In this document: in pieces, positions 20,675 through 30,334 of the stretch
Numbering within the stretch: position 1 is the first letter of the stretch
Layout: each line of letters begins with the position of its first letter
NCBI RefSeq assembly: GCF_015680235.1
Contig: NZ_JADLJL010000003.1
Coordinates: 186,001-250,000, forward strand
Direction of reading: 5' to 3'
Source: Pseudomonas guariconensis
GTDB lineage: Bacteria > Pseudomonadota > Gammaproteobacteria > Pseudomonadales > Pseudomonadaceae
DNA: 64,000 bases
Translations under genes and position numbers: made by a program
The notes under the pieces: model-generated
Database searches by the model: none
What the model saw: the letters and a program-made list of their open reading frames with translations, nothing else
Told to the model about the DNA's origin: nothing

Positions 20675-23600
20675 TTGACCAATCTCACCCAACCACCGTC
20701 GCTGTGCCCTGCTCCAACCGCTCCGGCCAGTGCCTTGCGCGGCTCGCTCAAGGGAGCGCTGGCTTTGCTGGCCCTGGTCCTGCTGGGGCTGTTGTTGTGG
20801 CAGTTGTTCGCCCAGTACCGCCATACCCAGGCCGACCTGTACCAGCAAAGCCTGAAGGCGAGCGCGGAGCTGGCCGACCACCTGAACCTGAACATGGCGC
20901 TCAAGGCCCAGCAGGCGGCGAACCTGGTCCAGCCCTATGCCGACGCACCGCCCGAAAAAGCACTGCCACCTTTGCTCGGCACCCTGCGCGCACGCCTGCC
21001 CGGGCTGCGCCACCTGGCCTGGCTGGACAGCGCCGGGAGCATCCTGGGCGACAGCTTGCCCGGCAGCCCCGACCGCCAATCGCTTGACGAACTGGTGCGG
21101 CTCAACCAGGGGCGCCCCTATTTCTTCGGCAATGCGGCGGATAACCGCTTCATCTATTTGCTGCTGCGCCAGCCGGCCAACCCGAAACCTGGCTACTGGC
21201 TGCTGCGCCTGTCCAACGACTACTACCAGCAGCTCACCGAACACCTCACCGGCAAAGACCGCCTCTGGCTGCTGGAAAACAGCCGCAACGGCCAGGTCCT
21301 CACAGGGCAAGGCACGCCTGAACGCCACAAGGACGACCTGCAAAGCGTGATGCTGGCCTTCATCGACAACAGCACCTGGCAGTTGCGCGGCCTGTTCGAC
21401 GCCGGGCAGGCCCGGGCCGAGCTGCTTCCGGCATTGATCGGCAAATGCCTGCTGGTACTGCTCTGCGCCCTGTTGCCGGTTTTGGCCCTGATCAACATGC
21501 GCCGTCGGCAGCGGGCCTTGCAGGAAGACCGCCGGCGCTACCACGAGATCTTCGAAGGCACGGGCGTGGCGCTGTGCGTACTCGACCTCTCCAGCCTGCC
21601 CGGCCAGCTGGACCGCTACCACCTGCGCAACCGCGCCGCACTCCGGCACAGCCTGGCCCTGGACGCCAGCCTGCGCCGCACGCTGTTGCAGGAACTGAAG
21701 ATCACCGAGATCAACCAGGTCGCCCGCCAGTTGCTCAACGTGCACTGCCATGAGGGCGCCTGGCAGCGCCTAATCGACGGCAGTGGCGATGGCCGTGAAA
21801 GCGTCGGCATGCAATTGATCGACGCACTGATCGAACAGCGCAGCTTGCTGGAGCTCGAAGTGCGCCTGTCCGCGCCCCTGGGCGGCGAATTGCACCTGTG
21901 GCTGATGGCGCGCCTGCCACTGCATCGGCGCGACTACCAGGCGGTGATCCTGAGCATCAGCGACATCACCAGCCGCAAGCAGGTGGAGCTGTCGCTGCTC
22001 GAGCGCGAAAGTTTCTGGTCGGACGTTGTCCGCACCGTTCCCGACCAGCTCTACGTGCAGGATGTGCACAGCCAGCGGATCATCTTCAGCAACCGCCACC
22101 TGGGCCAGACGCTGGGCTACGACCGGGCGGAGCTGGCGCAGATGGGCGACCGTTTCTGGGAGCTGCTGCTGCACCCCGAGGATGCCGACCACTACCGTCT
22201 GCTGCGCCGGCAACAGCGCGACACCAGCCATGACCAGTCGCTGCACTGCCAGTTGCGTTTCCGCCACCGCGATGGGGGCTGGCGCTGGTACGAAATCCGC
22301 GAACAGGTACTGACCCGTGACGCCGATGGCCTGGTCACCCGCATCATCGGCGTGGGCAAGGACGTGACGGTGCAGATCGAAGCCAGCGAGTCGCTGCGCG
22401 ACAGCGAGCAGCGCTACCGCATGCTGGCCGAAAGCATCAGTGACGTGATCTTCTCCACCGACAACCAGCTGCAGCTCAACTACGTCAGCCCCTCGGTGCA
22501 GGCCGTGCTGGGCTACCCGGCCGACTGGATCTTCGAGCACGGCTGGCAGTCGATCATCGCCAACCCGGCCCAGCTCACCGGCATCTACAGCCTGCTGGAG
22601 CGAGTCAGCAAGACCCTGGGCGACACCGAGCAACTGGCCCAACTGCGCAGCCAGCTGCCCACCCAGATCTTCCTGTTCGATTGCCTGCGCGCCGATGGCC
22701 GCAAGATCCCCATCGAACTGCGCCTGGTGCTGGTGTGGGACGACCATGAGCACTTTGAGGGTGTGCTCGGCGTGGGCCGCGACATCAGCCAACAACGCCG
22801 CGCGGAAAAAGACCTGCGCATGGCCGCAACGGTGTTCGAACATTCCACCTCGGCCATCCTCATCACCGACCCGGCCGGCTACATCGTGCAGGCCAACGAA
22901 GCGTTCAGCCGGGTCAGCGGCTATGCGGTCGACGAGGTGCTCGACCAACTGCCGAGCCTGCTCACCGTCGACGAGCAGCAAGAGGCGCACCTGCGCTACG
23001 TGGTCAAGCAATTGCACCAGCATGGCAGTTGGGAAGGCGAGGTCTGGCTCAAACGCCGCGACGGTGAGCACTACCCGGCCTGGGTCGGCATCACCGCCGT
23101 GCTCGACGACGAAGGCGACCTGGCCAGCTACGTGTGCTTCTTCACCGACATCAGCGAGCGCAAGGCCAGCGAGCAGCGCATCCATCGCCTGGCCTACTAC
23201 GATGCGCTGACGCACCTGCCCAACCGTACCCTGTTCCAGGACCGCCTGTACACAGCGCTGCAACAGGCCGAACGGCACAAGGCGTGGGTGGTGCTGATGT
23301 TCCTGGACCTGGACCGCTTCAAGCCGATCAACGACTCGCTCGGCCATGCCGCAGGCGACCGTATGCTCAAGGACATGGCCCAGCGCCTGCTGGCCTGTGT
23401 CGATGACGACGACACCGTGGCGCGCATGGGCGGCGATGAATTCACTCTGCTGCTGCAGCCCAGGGCCAGCCGCGAGATAGCCCTGAATCGCGCAATCCAC
23501 GTCGCCGAGAACATCCTCGCCAGCCTGGTGCGCCCGTTCGTGCTGGAAAACCGCGAGTTCTTCGTCACCGCCAGCATCGGCATCGCCCTGAGCCCGCAGG

Positions 23601-24502
23601 ATGGCAGCGAGCTGAGCCAGCTGATGAAGAACGCCGACACCGCGATGTATCACGCCAAGGAGCGCGGCAAGAACAACTTCCAGTTCTACCAGGCCGACAT
23701 GAACGCCAGCGCCCTGGAACGCCTGGAACTGGAGAGCGACCTGCGCCATGCGCTGGAGCAGAACGAATTCATCCTCTACTACCAGCCGCAGTTCAGCGGC
23801 GATGGCAAGCGGCTGACCGGAGCCGAGGCCCTGCTGCGCTGGCGCCACCCGCGCCGGGGGCTGGTGCCGCCGGGCGATTTCATCCCGGTGATCGAGGAGC
23901 TGGGGTTGGTGGTGGACGTCGGCGATTGGGTACTGCGCGAAGCCAGCCGCCAGCTCAAGGCCTGGCACAAGGCCAAGGTGCGAGTGCCCAAGGTCTCGGT
24001 GAACATCTCGGCACGGCAGTTCTCCGATGGCCAGCTGGGCACGCGCATCGCCACCATTCTCGAGGAAATTGGCCTGCCGCCGGCTTGCCTCGAACTGGAG
24101 CTGACCGAGAGCATCCTGATGCGTGACGTCGACGAGGCCATGCAGATCCTCGACGGCTTGAAGATCCTGGGCCTGAGCATCGCGGTCGACGACTTCGGCA
24201 CCGGCTATTCGTCGCTGAACTACCTCAAGCAGTTCCCCATCGACGTGCTGAAAATCGACCGGACCTTCGTCGACGGCCTGCCCGAGGGCGAACAGGATGC
24301 GCAGATCGCCCGTGCGATCATCGCCATGGCCCACAGCCTGAACCTGGCGGTGATCGCCGAGGGGGTGGAAACCCACGAGCAATTGGAGTTCCTGCGCGAA
24401 CACGGCTGCGACGAGGTGCAGGGCTACCTGTTCGGGCGGCCGATGCCGGCCAGCCAGTTCGAGGCGCAGTTCAGCAACGAGACCCTGTTCATGTTCCAGT
24501 GA
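20675..24502 (+). CDS. morA: Membrane PAS-GGDEF-EAL regulator (MorA)
   Basis: A 1275-residue c-di-GMP enzyme. Two membrane helices (about 27-47 and 252-274) enclose a periplasmic sensor; then come several PAS domains (roughly 285-440 degenerate, 445-575, 580-710, 715-840), GGDEF (intact GGDEF at 919-923) and EAL (E1051 in GAEALLRW; DDFGTGYSSL present). No RxxD inhibitory site precedes GGDEF. Both active-site motifs are complete, so it may make and degrade c-di-GMP. MorA controls timing of flagellum formation and biofilm in P. putida and P. aeruginosa; position next to glyA matches PA4601/PA4602 as I recall. The start is TTG at 20675. Confidence 0.93.
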   Translation: MTNLTQPPSLCPAPTAPASALRGSLKGALALLALVLLGLLLWQLFAQYRHTQADLYQQSLKASAELADHLNLNMALKAQQAANLVQPYADAPPEKALPPLLGTLRARLPGLRHLAWLDSAGSILGDSLPGSPDRQSLDELVRLNQGRPYFFGNAADNRFIYLLLRQPANPKPGYWLLRLSNDYYQQLTEHLTGKDRLWLLENSRNGQVLTGQGTPERHKDDLQSVMLAFIDNSTWQLRGLFDAGQARAELLPALIGKCLLVLLCALLPVLALINMRRRQRALQEDRRRYHEIFEGTGVALCVLDLSSLPGQLDRYHLRNRAALRHSLALDASLRRTLLQELKITEINQVARQLLNVHCHEGAWQRLIDGSGDGRESVGMQLIDALIEQRSLLELEVRLSAPLGGELHLWLMARLPLHRRDYQAVILSISDITSRKQVELSLLERESFWSDVVRTVPDQLYVQDVHSQRIIFSNRHLGQTLGYDRAELAQMGDRFWELLLHPEDADHYRLLRRQQRDTSHDQSLHCQLRFRHRDGGWRWYEIREQVLTRDADGLVTRIIGVGKDVTVQIEASESLRDSEQRYRMLAESISDVIFSTDNQLQLNYVSPSVQAVLGYPADWIFEHGWQSIIANPAQLTGIYSLLERVSKTLGDTEQLAQLRSQLPTQIFLFDCLRADGRKIPIELRLVLVWDDHEHFEGVLGVGRDISQQRRAEKDLRMAATVFEHSTSAILITDPAGYIVQANEAFSRVSGYAVDEVLDQLPSLLTVDEQQEAHLRYVVKQLHQHGSWEGEVWLKRRDGEHYPAWVGITAVLDDEGDLASYVCFFTDISERKASEQRIHRLAYYDALTHLPNRTLFQDRLYTALQQAERHKAWVVLMFLDLDRFKPINDSLGHAAGDRMLKDMAQRLLACVDDDDTVARMGGDEFTLLLQPRASREIALNRAIHVAENILASLVRPFVLENREFFVTASIGIALSPQDGSELSQLMKNADTAMYHAKERGKNNFQFYQADMNASALERLELESDLRHALEQNEFILYYQPQFSGDGKRLTGAEALLRWRHPRRGLVPPGDFIPVIEELGLVVDVGDWVLREASRQLKAWHKAKVRVPKVSVNISARQFSDGQLGTRIATILEEIGLPPACLELELTESILMRDVDEAMQILDGLKILGLSIAVDDFGTGYSSLNYLKQFPIDVLKIDRTFVDGLPEGEQDAQIARAIIAMAHSLNLAVIAEGVETHEQLEFLREHGCDEVQGYLFGRPMPASQFEAQFSNETLFMFQ

Positions 24503-24520
24503 CCGTGGTGCCATACGGTC

Positions 24521-24638
24521 CCTGTAGGAGCGGCCTTATGCCGCGAAAGGACTGCAAGGCAGCCCCGGCAATTTCTGCGAGGACGCAGATCCTGGGGCGC
24601 TTCGCACCCCTTTCGCGGCACAAGGCCGCGCCTGCAAG
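24521..24638. repeat. REP pair (inverted)
   Basis: Units 24521-24550 and 24609-24637 face each other after morA. The 306-bp morA-glyA gap otherwise holds only a GGGGCGCTTCGCACCCC palindrome and the presumed glyA promoter region; no ORF is supported there. Confidence 0.85.
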
Positions 24639-24808
24639 GGCCCAGCGCAGCAGGCAAAAACCGGACCCGAAAGTCAACTGCAGCCCAGTCGCCACGCGGC
24701 CTGCAACATGAGCCCCACCGGTCCGCAACTTGATGCCACTTCATATGCCAGGTGCCGATCAATCGGTTAGAATGCCCCCCCAATTCAGCCCGATCCTTGA
24801 GGACCGCC

Positions 24809-26062
24809 ATGTTCAGCCGTGATTTGACCATTGCCAAGTACGACGCCGAGCTCTTCGAAGCCATGCAGCAAGAAGCTCTGCGCCAGGAAGAGCACATCGA
24901 GCTGATCGCTTCTGAAAACTACACCAGCCCCGCAGTCATGGAAGCCCAGGGCTCGGTGCTGACCAACAAGTACGCCGAAGGTTACCCAGGCAAGCGCTAC
25001 TACGGTGGTTGCGAGTACGTCGACGTCGTCGAGCAACTGGCCATCGACCGTGCCAAGCAGCTGTTCGGCGCCGACTACGCCAACGTCCAGCCGCACGCCG
25101 GCTCCCAGGCCAACGCCGCGGTCTACCTGGCCCTGCTGTCGGCGGGTGACACCATCCTGGGCATGAGCCTGGCCCACGGTGGTCACCTGACCCACGGCGC
25201 CAGCGTCAGCTCCTCGGGCAAGCTGTACAACGCCATCCAGTACGGCATCGACGGCAACGGCCTGATCGACTACGACGAGGTCGAGCGTCTGGCGGTCGAG
25301 CACAAGCCGAAGATGATCGTCGCCGGCTTCTCGGCCTACTCCCAGGTCCTGGACTTCGCCCGCTTCCGCGCCATCGCCGACAAGGTCGGTGCCTACCTGT
25401 TCGTCGACATGGCCCACGTGGCTGGCCTGGTCGCCGCTGGCGTCTACCCGAACCCAGTACCGTTCGCCGACGTGGTCACCACCACCACCCACAAGACCCT
25501 GCGCGGCCCACGTGGCGGCCTGATCCTCGCTCGCAAGAACGAAGAGATCGAGAAGAAGCTCAACGCAGCCGTCTTCCCAGGCGCCCAGGGTGGCCCGCTG
25601 GAGCATGTCATCGCCGCCAAGGCCATCTGCTTCAAGGAAGCCCTGCAGCCTGAGTTCAAGGCCTACCAGCAGCAAGTGGTGAAGAACGCCCAGGCCATGG
25701 CCAGCGTGTTCATCGAGCGTGGCTTCGACGTCGTTTCCGGCGGCACCCAGAACCACCTGTTCCTGCTGTCGCTGATCAAGCAGGACATCTCTGGCAAAGA
25801 CGCCGACGCGGCGCTGGGCAAGGCGTTCATCACCGTCAACAAGAACTCGGTACCGAACGACCCACGTTCCCCGTTCGTCACCTCGGGCCTGCGTTTCGGC
25901 ACCCCAGCCGTCACCACCCGTGGTTTCAAGGAAGCCGAGTGCCGCGAGCTGGCCGGCTGGATCTGCGACATCCTGGCTGATCTGAACAACGAAGCGGTGA
26001 TCGACGCCGTTCGCGAGAAGGTCAAGGCCATCTGCAAGAAGCTGCCGGTATACGGCAACTGA
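24809..26062 (+). CDS. glyA: Serine hydroxymethyltransferase
   Basis: A 417-residue PLP enzyme that interconverts serine plus tetrahydrofolate with glycine plus 5,10-methylene-THF. Signatures: [42 protein letters not shown] and the PLP lysine at 229 in [14 protein letters not shown]. Full length for the family. The start ([12 protein letters not shown]) follows GAGGA by 7 nt. Codon use is strongly biased, as expected for a highly expressed gene. Confidence 0.98.
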   Translation: MFSRDLTIAKYDAELFEAMQQEALRQEEHIELIASENYTSPAVMEAQGSVLTNKYAEGYPGKRYYGGCEYVDVVEQLAIDRAKQLFGADYANVQPHAGSQANAAVYLALLSAGDTILGMSLAHGGHLTHGASVSSSGKLYNAIQYGIDGNGLIDYDEVERLAVEHKPKMIVAGFSAYSQVLDFARFRAIADKVGAYLFVDMAHVAGLVAAGVYPNPVPFADVVTTTTHKTLRGPRGGLILARKNEEIEKKLNAAVFPGAQGGPLEHVIAAKAICFKEALQPEFKAYQQQVVKNAQAMASVFIERGFDVVSGGTQNHLFLLSLIKQDISGKDADAALGKAFITVNKNSVPNDPRSPFVTSGLRFGTPAVTTRGFKEAECRELAGWICDILADLNNEAVIDAVREKVKAICKKLPVYGN

Positions 26063-26070
26063 TTGACCGT

Positions 26071-26157
26071 TGGGGCCGCTTCGCGGCCCTTTCGCGGTGC
26101 AACCCCGCTTCTACCTGGAGCGGGCTTGCCCCGCGAAAGGGCTGCAAAGCAGCCCCA
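26071..26157. repeat. REP pair (inverted) with flanking palindromes
   Basis: A degenerate unit (26088-26115) and a GGAGCGGGCTTGCCCCGCGA unit (26117-26138) with GGGGCCGCTTCGCGGCC and GGCTGCAAAGCAGCC palindromes lie between converging glyA and yjiA. Confidence 0.8.
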
Positions 26158-26171
26158 ATCGTTTTCAAGCC

Positions 26172-27131
26172 CTAACCCAACGCTTCGAACCCCGCCCGGA
26201 TCTTCTCTTCCGGCAAATCATCGGCGATGAATACCATCACGCTCTCGCGTGCCTCCCCTTCGCTCCACTCGGCATCCCAGTCGAAGCCATACAACTTGAG
26301 TACACCCTGGAACACCAGGCGGCGGTCTTCGCCAGCAATGTTCAGCACACCCTTGTAACGCAGCAACTGCTTGCCATGGTTTTCCAGCAGCGCGTTCATG
26401 AAGTCGCTGAGCCGGTCGATGTCCAGCGGAGTATCGGTGCGCAGCACCAACGTCGAGATGCGGTCCGTGTGCTTGAGCACCGGGCGCAAGGCAGGCTTCA
26501 AGTTGGCGCCCAGGTCGGTGTTGAGGTTGAAGCCACGCACGTCCAGCAATTCGGCCAGGTCGATACGGCCATGCTCGACCACGCGGATCGCGGCGCGGCC
26601 GTTGATGCGGGCCAAACGCGCCTGCAGGGCCTCGACCGTGGCGGGCTCGACCAGGTCGGTCTTGCTCAGCAGCAGGCGGTCGGCGAACCCCACCTGGGCC
26701 TGGGCGATGGCCTGGGCGAGGTGCACGTCGGCATGGGCGGCGTCCACCAGGGTGATGATGCCGTCGAGGATGTAGCGCTCACGCAGCTCTTCGTCGATGA
26801 AGAAGGTTTGCGCCACGGGCGCGGGGTCGGCCAGCCCCGTGCATTCGATGACCAGACGGTCGAAGGCGATCGACCCAGCATCCAGGCGCTCGAGCAGCAG
26901 GTACAGGGCTTTGGTCAGGTCGGTGTGGATGGTGCAGCACACGCAGCCATTGGCCAGGGTCATGACCTGCACCGGCTCGTCGCCCAGCAACTGGCTGTCG
27001 ATGCCGGCTTCGCTGAACTCGTTTTCGATCACGGCGATCTTCAGGCCATGCTCGGCCTTGAGCATGTGCTTGAGCAGCGTGGTCTTGCCGGCACCTAGGA
27101 AGCCTGTGAGTACGGTTACGGGAATAGGCAT
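26172..27131 (-). CDS. yjiA: G3E family GTPase (YjiA/CobW-like)
   Basis: A ~319-residue COG0523 GTPase. Walker A GFLGAGKTTLLKH lies at the N-terminus, the metal-binding CxCC motif appears as NGCVCCTIH, switch-like ECTGLADPAP follows, and the base-specificity loop is SKTDL. The C-terminal CobW_C domain has LRYKGVLNI. YjiA-type proteins bind zinc or cobalt and are proposed metallochaperones. A GTG two codons upstream (27137) has a better-spaced AGGAG and may be the real start. Its position directly after ybdD-cstA recurs in many bacteria and hints at a link with pyruvate uptake. Confidence 0.92.
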   Translation of the reverse strand: MPIPVTVLTGFLGAGKTTLLKHMLKAEHGLKIAVIENEFSEAGIDSQLLGDEPVQVMTLANGCVCCTIHTDLTKALYLLLERLDAGSIAFDRLVIECTGLADPAPVAQTFFIDEELRERYILDGIITLVDAAHADVHLAQAIAQAQVGFADRLLLSKTDLVEPATVEALQARLARINGRAAIRVVEHGRIDLAELLDVRGFNLNTDLGANLKPALRPVLKHTDRISTLVLRTDTPLDIDRLSDFMNALLENHGKQLLRYKGVLNIAGEDRRLVFQGVLKLYGFDWDAEWSEGEARESVMVFIADDLPEEKIRAGFEALG

Positions 27132-27171
27132 CTGCACGCGGTACATCTCCTGTGCGGAAAAAACACTGGCC

Positions 27172-27260
27172 CCATCGTCGGCAAGCCGGCTCCCACAATT
27201 ACCGCACAAACCTTGAGGCCTGTGGGGCACCTGTGGGAGCCGGCTTGCCGGCGATGAGGC
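27172..27260. repeat. REP pair (inverted)
   Basis: Units 27173-27195 (one base changed, ATCGTCGGCAAGCC) and 27231-27255 lie between ybdD and yjiA, both on the minus strand. Confidence 0.8.
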
Positions 27261-27283
27261 CGGGACAGGTTAACGCTTGAGGT

Positions 27284-27481
27284 TCAACAACACTTGGGCC
27301 CGGACTTGCCACCGTAACGCGCTTCTTGGCGCTCCCGGAAGAACGCCTCGTAGCTCATCACCGGCTTGTCCGGGTGCTTGGTCTGCATGTGCTCGACATA
27401 GTTGTCGTAGTCGGGCATGCCGACCATCAGGCGGGCTGCCTGTCCCAGGTATTTACCCAGTCGCCCCAGGTCGTTGAACAT
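27284..27481 (-). CDS. ybdD: YbdD/YjiX family small protein
   Basis: A 65-residue protein, [21 protein letters not shown], with [36 protein letters not shown] and a C-terminal CC. This is the YbdD/YjiX family, whose genes almost always follow cstA/btsT pyruvate transporters; E. coli work indicates the small protein is required for transport. It starts 18 bp after the cstA stop. ATG at 27481 is preferred; a GTG directly before it is possible. Confidence 0.93.
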   Translation of the reverse strand: MFNDLGRLGKYLGQAARLMVGMPDYDNYVEHMQTKHPDKPVMSYEAFFRERQEARYGGKSGPKCC

Positions 27482-27499
27482 CACGGCTTTCCTCTTGTG

Positions 27500-29566
27500 T
27501 CACGCGTCAGGCAGCGCCTGGAACGGAGTTTCCTTGTCGCTGCGCTCTTTGCGCCCCAGGGCGGCGATGCCGACCTTGATGGCGAAGAACAGCACGCTGA
27601 ACACCACCACCAGGAACAGCACGGTCAGGCCCGCGTTGGTGTACGCGTTGTAGATCACGTGTTGCATCTGGCCGATGTTCTTGGCCGGTGCCAGCACCTG
27701 GCCTGCGTCCAGGGCCACGCTGTACTTGTCAGCCAGGGCCAGGAAGCCCACGGCCGGGTTCGGGTCGAACAGCTTGATCAGGCCCGCGGCGGTGGTGCAG
27801 ATCAGCAGCCAGACAGCCGGCAGCAGGGTGACCCAGACGTACTGCTGGCGCTTCATCTTGATCAGCACCACGGTGCCGAGCATCAGGGCGATACCGGCCA
27901 ACATCTGGTTGGAGATGCCGAACAGCGGCCACAGGGTGTTGATGCCGCCCAGCGGATCGATCACGCCCTGGTACAGCAGGTAGCCCCACAGCGCCACGCA
28001 GCCAGCGGTGCCGATCAGGTTGGCGCCCCACGAGTCGGTACGCTTGAGCGCCGGGACGAAGCTGCCCAGCAGGTCCTGCAGCATGAAGCGACCGGCACGG
28101 GTACCGGCGTCCACCGCGGTGAGGATGAACAGCGCCTCGAACAGGATCGCGAAGTGGTACCAGAACGCCATGGTGTTCTCGCCCGGCAGAACCTGGTGAA
28201 GGATCTGCGCGATACCCACCGCCAAGGTCGGTGCGCCACCGGCACGGGCCAGCACGGTGTGCTCGCCGATGTCACGGGCGGTCGCCTCGAGCTGTTCGGG
28301 GGTGATCATGAAGCCCCAACTGCTGACGGTCTGAGCCACCGATGCGACGTCGGCGCCGACCACCGCGGCCGGGCTGTTCATGGCGAAGTACACGCCCGGC
28401 TCGATCACCGAGGCGGCGACCATGGCCATGATGGCGACGAACGATTCCATCAACATGCCGCCGTAGCCGATGTAGCGGGCGTTGACTTCGTTGTCCAGCA
28501 GCTTGGGCGTGGTCCCCGAGGAGATCAGCGCATGGAAGCCGGACACCGCGCCACAGGCAATGGTGATGAACAGGAACGGGAACAGGGTGCCCTTCCACAC
28601 CGGGCCGGTGCCGTCGGTGAACTGGGTCAGGGCCGGCATCTTCAACTCAGGTGCGATGATCAGGATACCGATGGCCAGGCCCACGATGGTGCCGATCTTG
28701 AGGAAGGTCGACAGGTAGTCACGCGGTGCCAGTACCAGCCACACCGGCAGCACCGCGGCGACGAAGCCATAACCGACCAGCATCCAGGTGATCTGCACCC
28801 CGGTGAAGGTGAATGCCGGGCCCCAGGTCGGATCCGCGGCCACCTGGCCCCCCAGCCAGATCGACAGCAGCAGCAGGACCACGCCGATGAGCGAGATCTC
28901 GCCGATACGACCCGGGCGGATGTAGCGCATATAGACGCCCATGAACATCGCGATCGGGATGGTCGCCATTACCGTGAACATGCCCCATGGGCTCTCGGCC
29001 AGGGCCTTGACCACGATCAGCGCAAGCACCGCGAGGATGATGATCATGATCAGGAAACAGCCGAACAGGGCGATGGTGCCCGGGATACGGCCCATCTCCT
29101 CGCGGACCATGTCTCCCAGGGAGCGGCCGTTGCGACGGGTGGACAGGAACAGGACCATGAAGTCCTGTACCGCACCGGCCAGCACCACGCCAGCGATCAG
29201 CCAGAGGGTGCCGGGTAGGTAGCCCATCTGTGCGGCGAGCACCGGGCCCACCAATGGGCCGGCGCCGGCAATGGCGGCGAAGTGGTGGCCGAACAGGATG
29301 TGCTTGTTGGTCGGGACGTAGTCCAGGCCATCGTTGTTGAGGACCGCCGGGGTGGCCCGACGAGGATCGAGCTGCATCACCTTGGTGGCGATGAACAGGC
29401 TGTAGTAGCGATAGGCGACCAGGTAGAGGGCCACTGCCGCGACCACGATCCACAAGGCATTGATCGCCTCGCCGCGACGCAGGGCGACCACACCCAGCGC
29501 ACAGGCGCCTATGACTGCCAGCGCCAGCCACGGAATGTGGCGTAGCAGGCTATTATTGTTGTTCAT
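27500..29566 (-). CDS. cstA: CstA-family carbon starvation protein / pyruvate transporter
   Basis: A 688-residue inner-membrane protein with about 16-18 hydrophobic segments. Family motifs: the N-terminal CstA domain with VPTNKHILFGHHFAAIAGAGP and VGPVLAAQMGYLPG, and SGFHALISSGTTPK in the second half. CstA/BtsT homologues import pyruvate (some peptides) under carbon limitation. The first codons (ATG AAC AAC AAT AAT) form an A-rich Hfq/Crc-type site over the start, suggesting translational catabolite repression. Upstream I saw no convincing sigma54 promoter. It heads the cstA-ybdD(-yjiA) group. Confidence 0.95.
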   Translation of the reverse strand: MNNNNSLLRHIPWLALAVIGACALGVVALRRGEAINALWIVVAAVALYLVAYRYYSLFIATKVMQLDPRRATPAVLNNDGLDYVPTNKHILFGHHFAAIAGAGPLVGPVLAAQMGYLPGTLWLIAGVVLAGAVQDFMVLFLSTRRNGRSLGDMVREEMGRIPGTIALFGCFLIMIIILAVLALIVVKALAESPWGMFTVMATIPIAMFMGVYMRYIRPGRIGEISLIGVVLLLLSIWLGGQVAADPTWGPAFTFTGVQITWMLVGYGFVAAVLPVWLVLAPRDYLSTFLKIGTIVGLAIGILIIAPELKMPALTQFTDGTGPVWKGTLFPFLFITIACGAVSGFHALISSGTTPKLLDNEVNARYIGYGGMLMESFVAIMAMVAASVIEPGVYFAMNSPAAVVGADVASVAQTVSSWGFMITPEQLEATARDIGEHTVLARAGGAPTLAVGIAQILHQVLPGENTMAFWYHFAILFEALFILTAVDAGTRAGRFMLQDLLGSFVPALKRTDSWGANLIGTAGCVALWGYLLYQGVIDPLGGINTLWPLFGISNQMLAGIALMLGTVVLIKMKRQQYVWVTLLPAVWLLICTTAAGLIKLFDPNPAVGFLALADKYSVALDAGQVLAPAKNIGQMQHVIYNAYTNAGLTVLFLVVVFSVLFFAIKVGIAALGRKERSDKETPFQALPDA
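29551..29563 (-). promoter_or_regulatory. Candidate Hfq/Crc (CA) motif at the cstA start
   Basis: On the minus strand AACAACAATAATA directly follows the start ATG. It fits the AAnAAnAA pattern to which Hfq-Crc binds in Pseudomonas mRNAs to block translation when preferred carbon is present. Confidence 0.6.
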
Positions 29567-29734
29567 GGTTTGCTTCCAGCTGGTGGATTGGAAAAGACCG
29601 CCCATCGAGTCTAGGGCGTGTCATCGCGCATTGCCATACTTGCTTTGGTCTAGAGCCTCTGCGGCCCGATAGCGGTACCTGATGCATAACCACAATCAAC
29701 TATAGTCAGGAAGTACCCCAGGAGGGCTTGCCCC

Positions 29735-30100
29735 ATGAGCGAACATGACGAACGCCGTCGATTCATGCGCATCGACTTCGACGCTCCCACCGAGCTGCGC
29801 CAAGGCCTCAAGCGTTGGCCCGTGAAGCTGCTGGACCTGTCGCTCAAGGGCCTGTTGATCGAACGCCCCTCTCCCTGGGACGCCGACCTGACCCAGGATT
29901 TCGATGCCATCGTCCACCTCGACCCGAATACCCAGGTACGCATGCAGGTGGAGTTGCGCCACGAAGAACCCAACCGGCTGGGCTTCGTCTGCCTGTACAT
30001 CGATATCGACTCAATGAGCCATCTGCACCGTCTTGTGGAGCTGAACGTGGCCGACAGCACCGAAATGATGCGTGAGCTGCGCGAACTCATCGAATATTGA
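29735..30100 (+). CDS. mapZ: PilZ-domain c-di-GMP receptor (MapZ-like)
   Basis: A 121-residue single-domain PilZ protein with both ligand motifs intact: RRxxR-type (R8-R-F-M-R12) and D34-x-S36-x-x-G39 in DLSLKG. In P. aeruginosa the orthologue in the same position (PA4608, MapZ) binds c-di-GMP and then inhibits the chemotaxis methyltransferase CheR1, altering flagellar switching. Start set by GGAGG 9 nt upstream. With MorA 5 kb away it suggests a local c-di-GMP/motility theme. Confidence 0.9.
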   Translation: MSEHDERRRFMRIDFDAPTELRQGLKRWPVKLLDLSLKGLLIERPSPWDADLTQDFDAIVHLDPNTQVRMQVELRHEEPNRLGFVCLYIDIDSMSHLHRLVELNVADSTEMMRELRELIEY

Positions 30101-30282
30101 TATCTCTTAGCCTGCTAACGTTCTAACCCCCAAGTGTTTCCTGTCTACCCAGACAGCTTTCTATCGTGGGCAGAATGGGTTGTACACACCCCTCTAGTAC
30201 TGCCTTCGCCACCTTGGAACGCATTCTGCATTCACTTGAACCGCGACCGACGGTTACCCCTGTTGGTGCTCTGATCGATATC

Positions 30283-30327
30283 TTGTATACAATTTCTGTA
30301 GTATTTTTTTGTAGGAATTGTCTACAG
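30283..30327 (+). promoter_or_regulatory. Operator/promoter region of the uracil/xanthine-type permease
   Basis: A perfect 10-bp palindrome TTGTATACAA (30283-30292) is followed by CTGTAG (30296-30301) and its inverse CTACAG (30322-30327) around a T-run. TTGTATACAA is a typical GntR/FadR-type operator half-structure. It overlaps a weak -10 (TATACA; -35 TTGGTG at 30263 with 17-bp spacing). No GntR gene lies in the window, so the regulator would be encoded elsewhere. Confidence 0.5.
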
Positions 30328-30334
30328 TAGCGGC

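Noticed and set aside
21770-24514. Very long open frame (914 codons) on the minus strand opposite morA
   Set aside because: It is the antisense shadow of a GC-rich coding gene: composition is rich in His, Gln, Val and Leu with no domain, and morA on the other strand has complete PAS, GGDEF and EAL motifs.
27326-29218. 630-codon frame on the plus strand opposite cstA
   Set aside because: Extreme His/Asp/Gln/Arg-rich composition and no family resemblance; cstA explains the coding signal.
29567-29700. Possible sigma54 (-24/-12) promoter for cstA, TGGCAATGCGCGATG
   Set aside because: GG and GC are not at the required spacing, so only a partial match.
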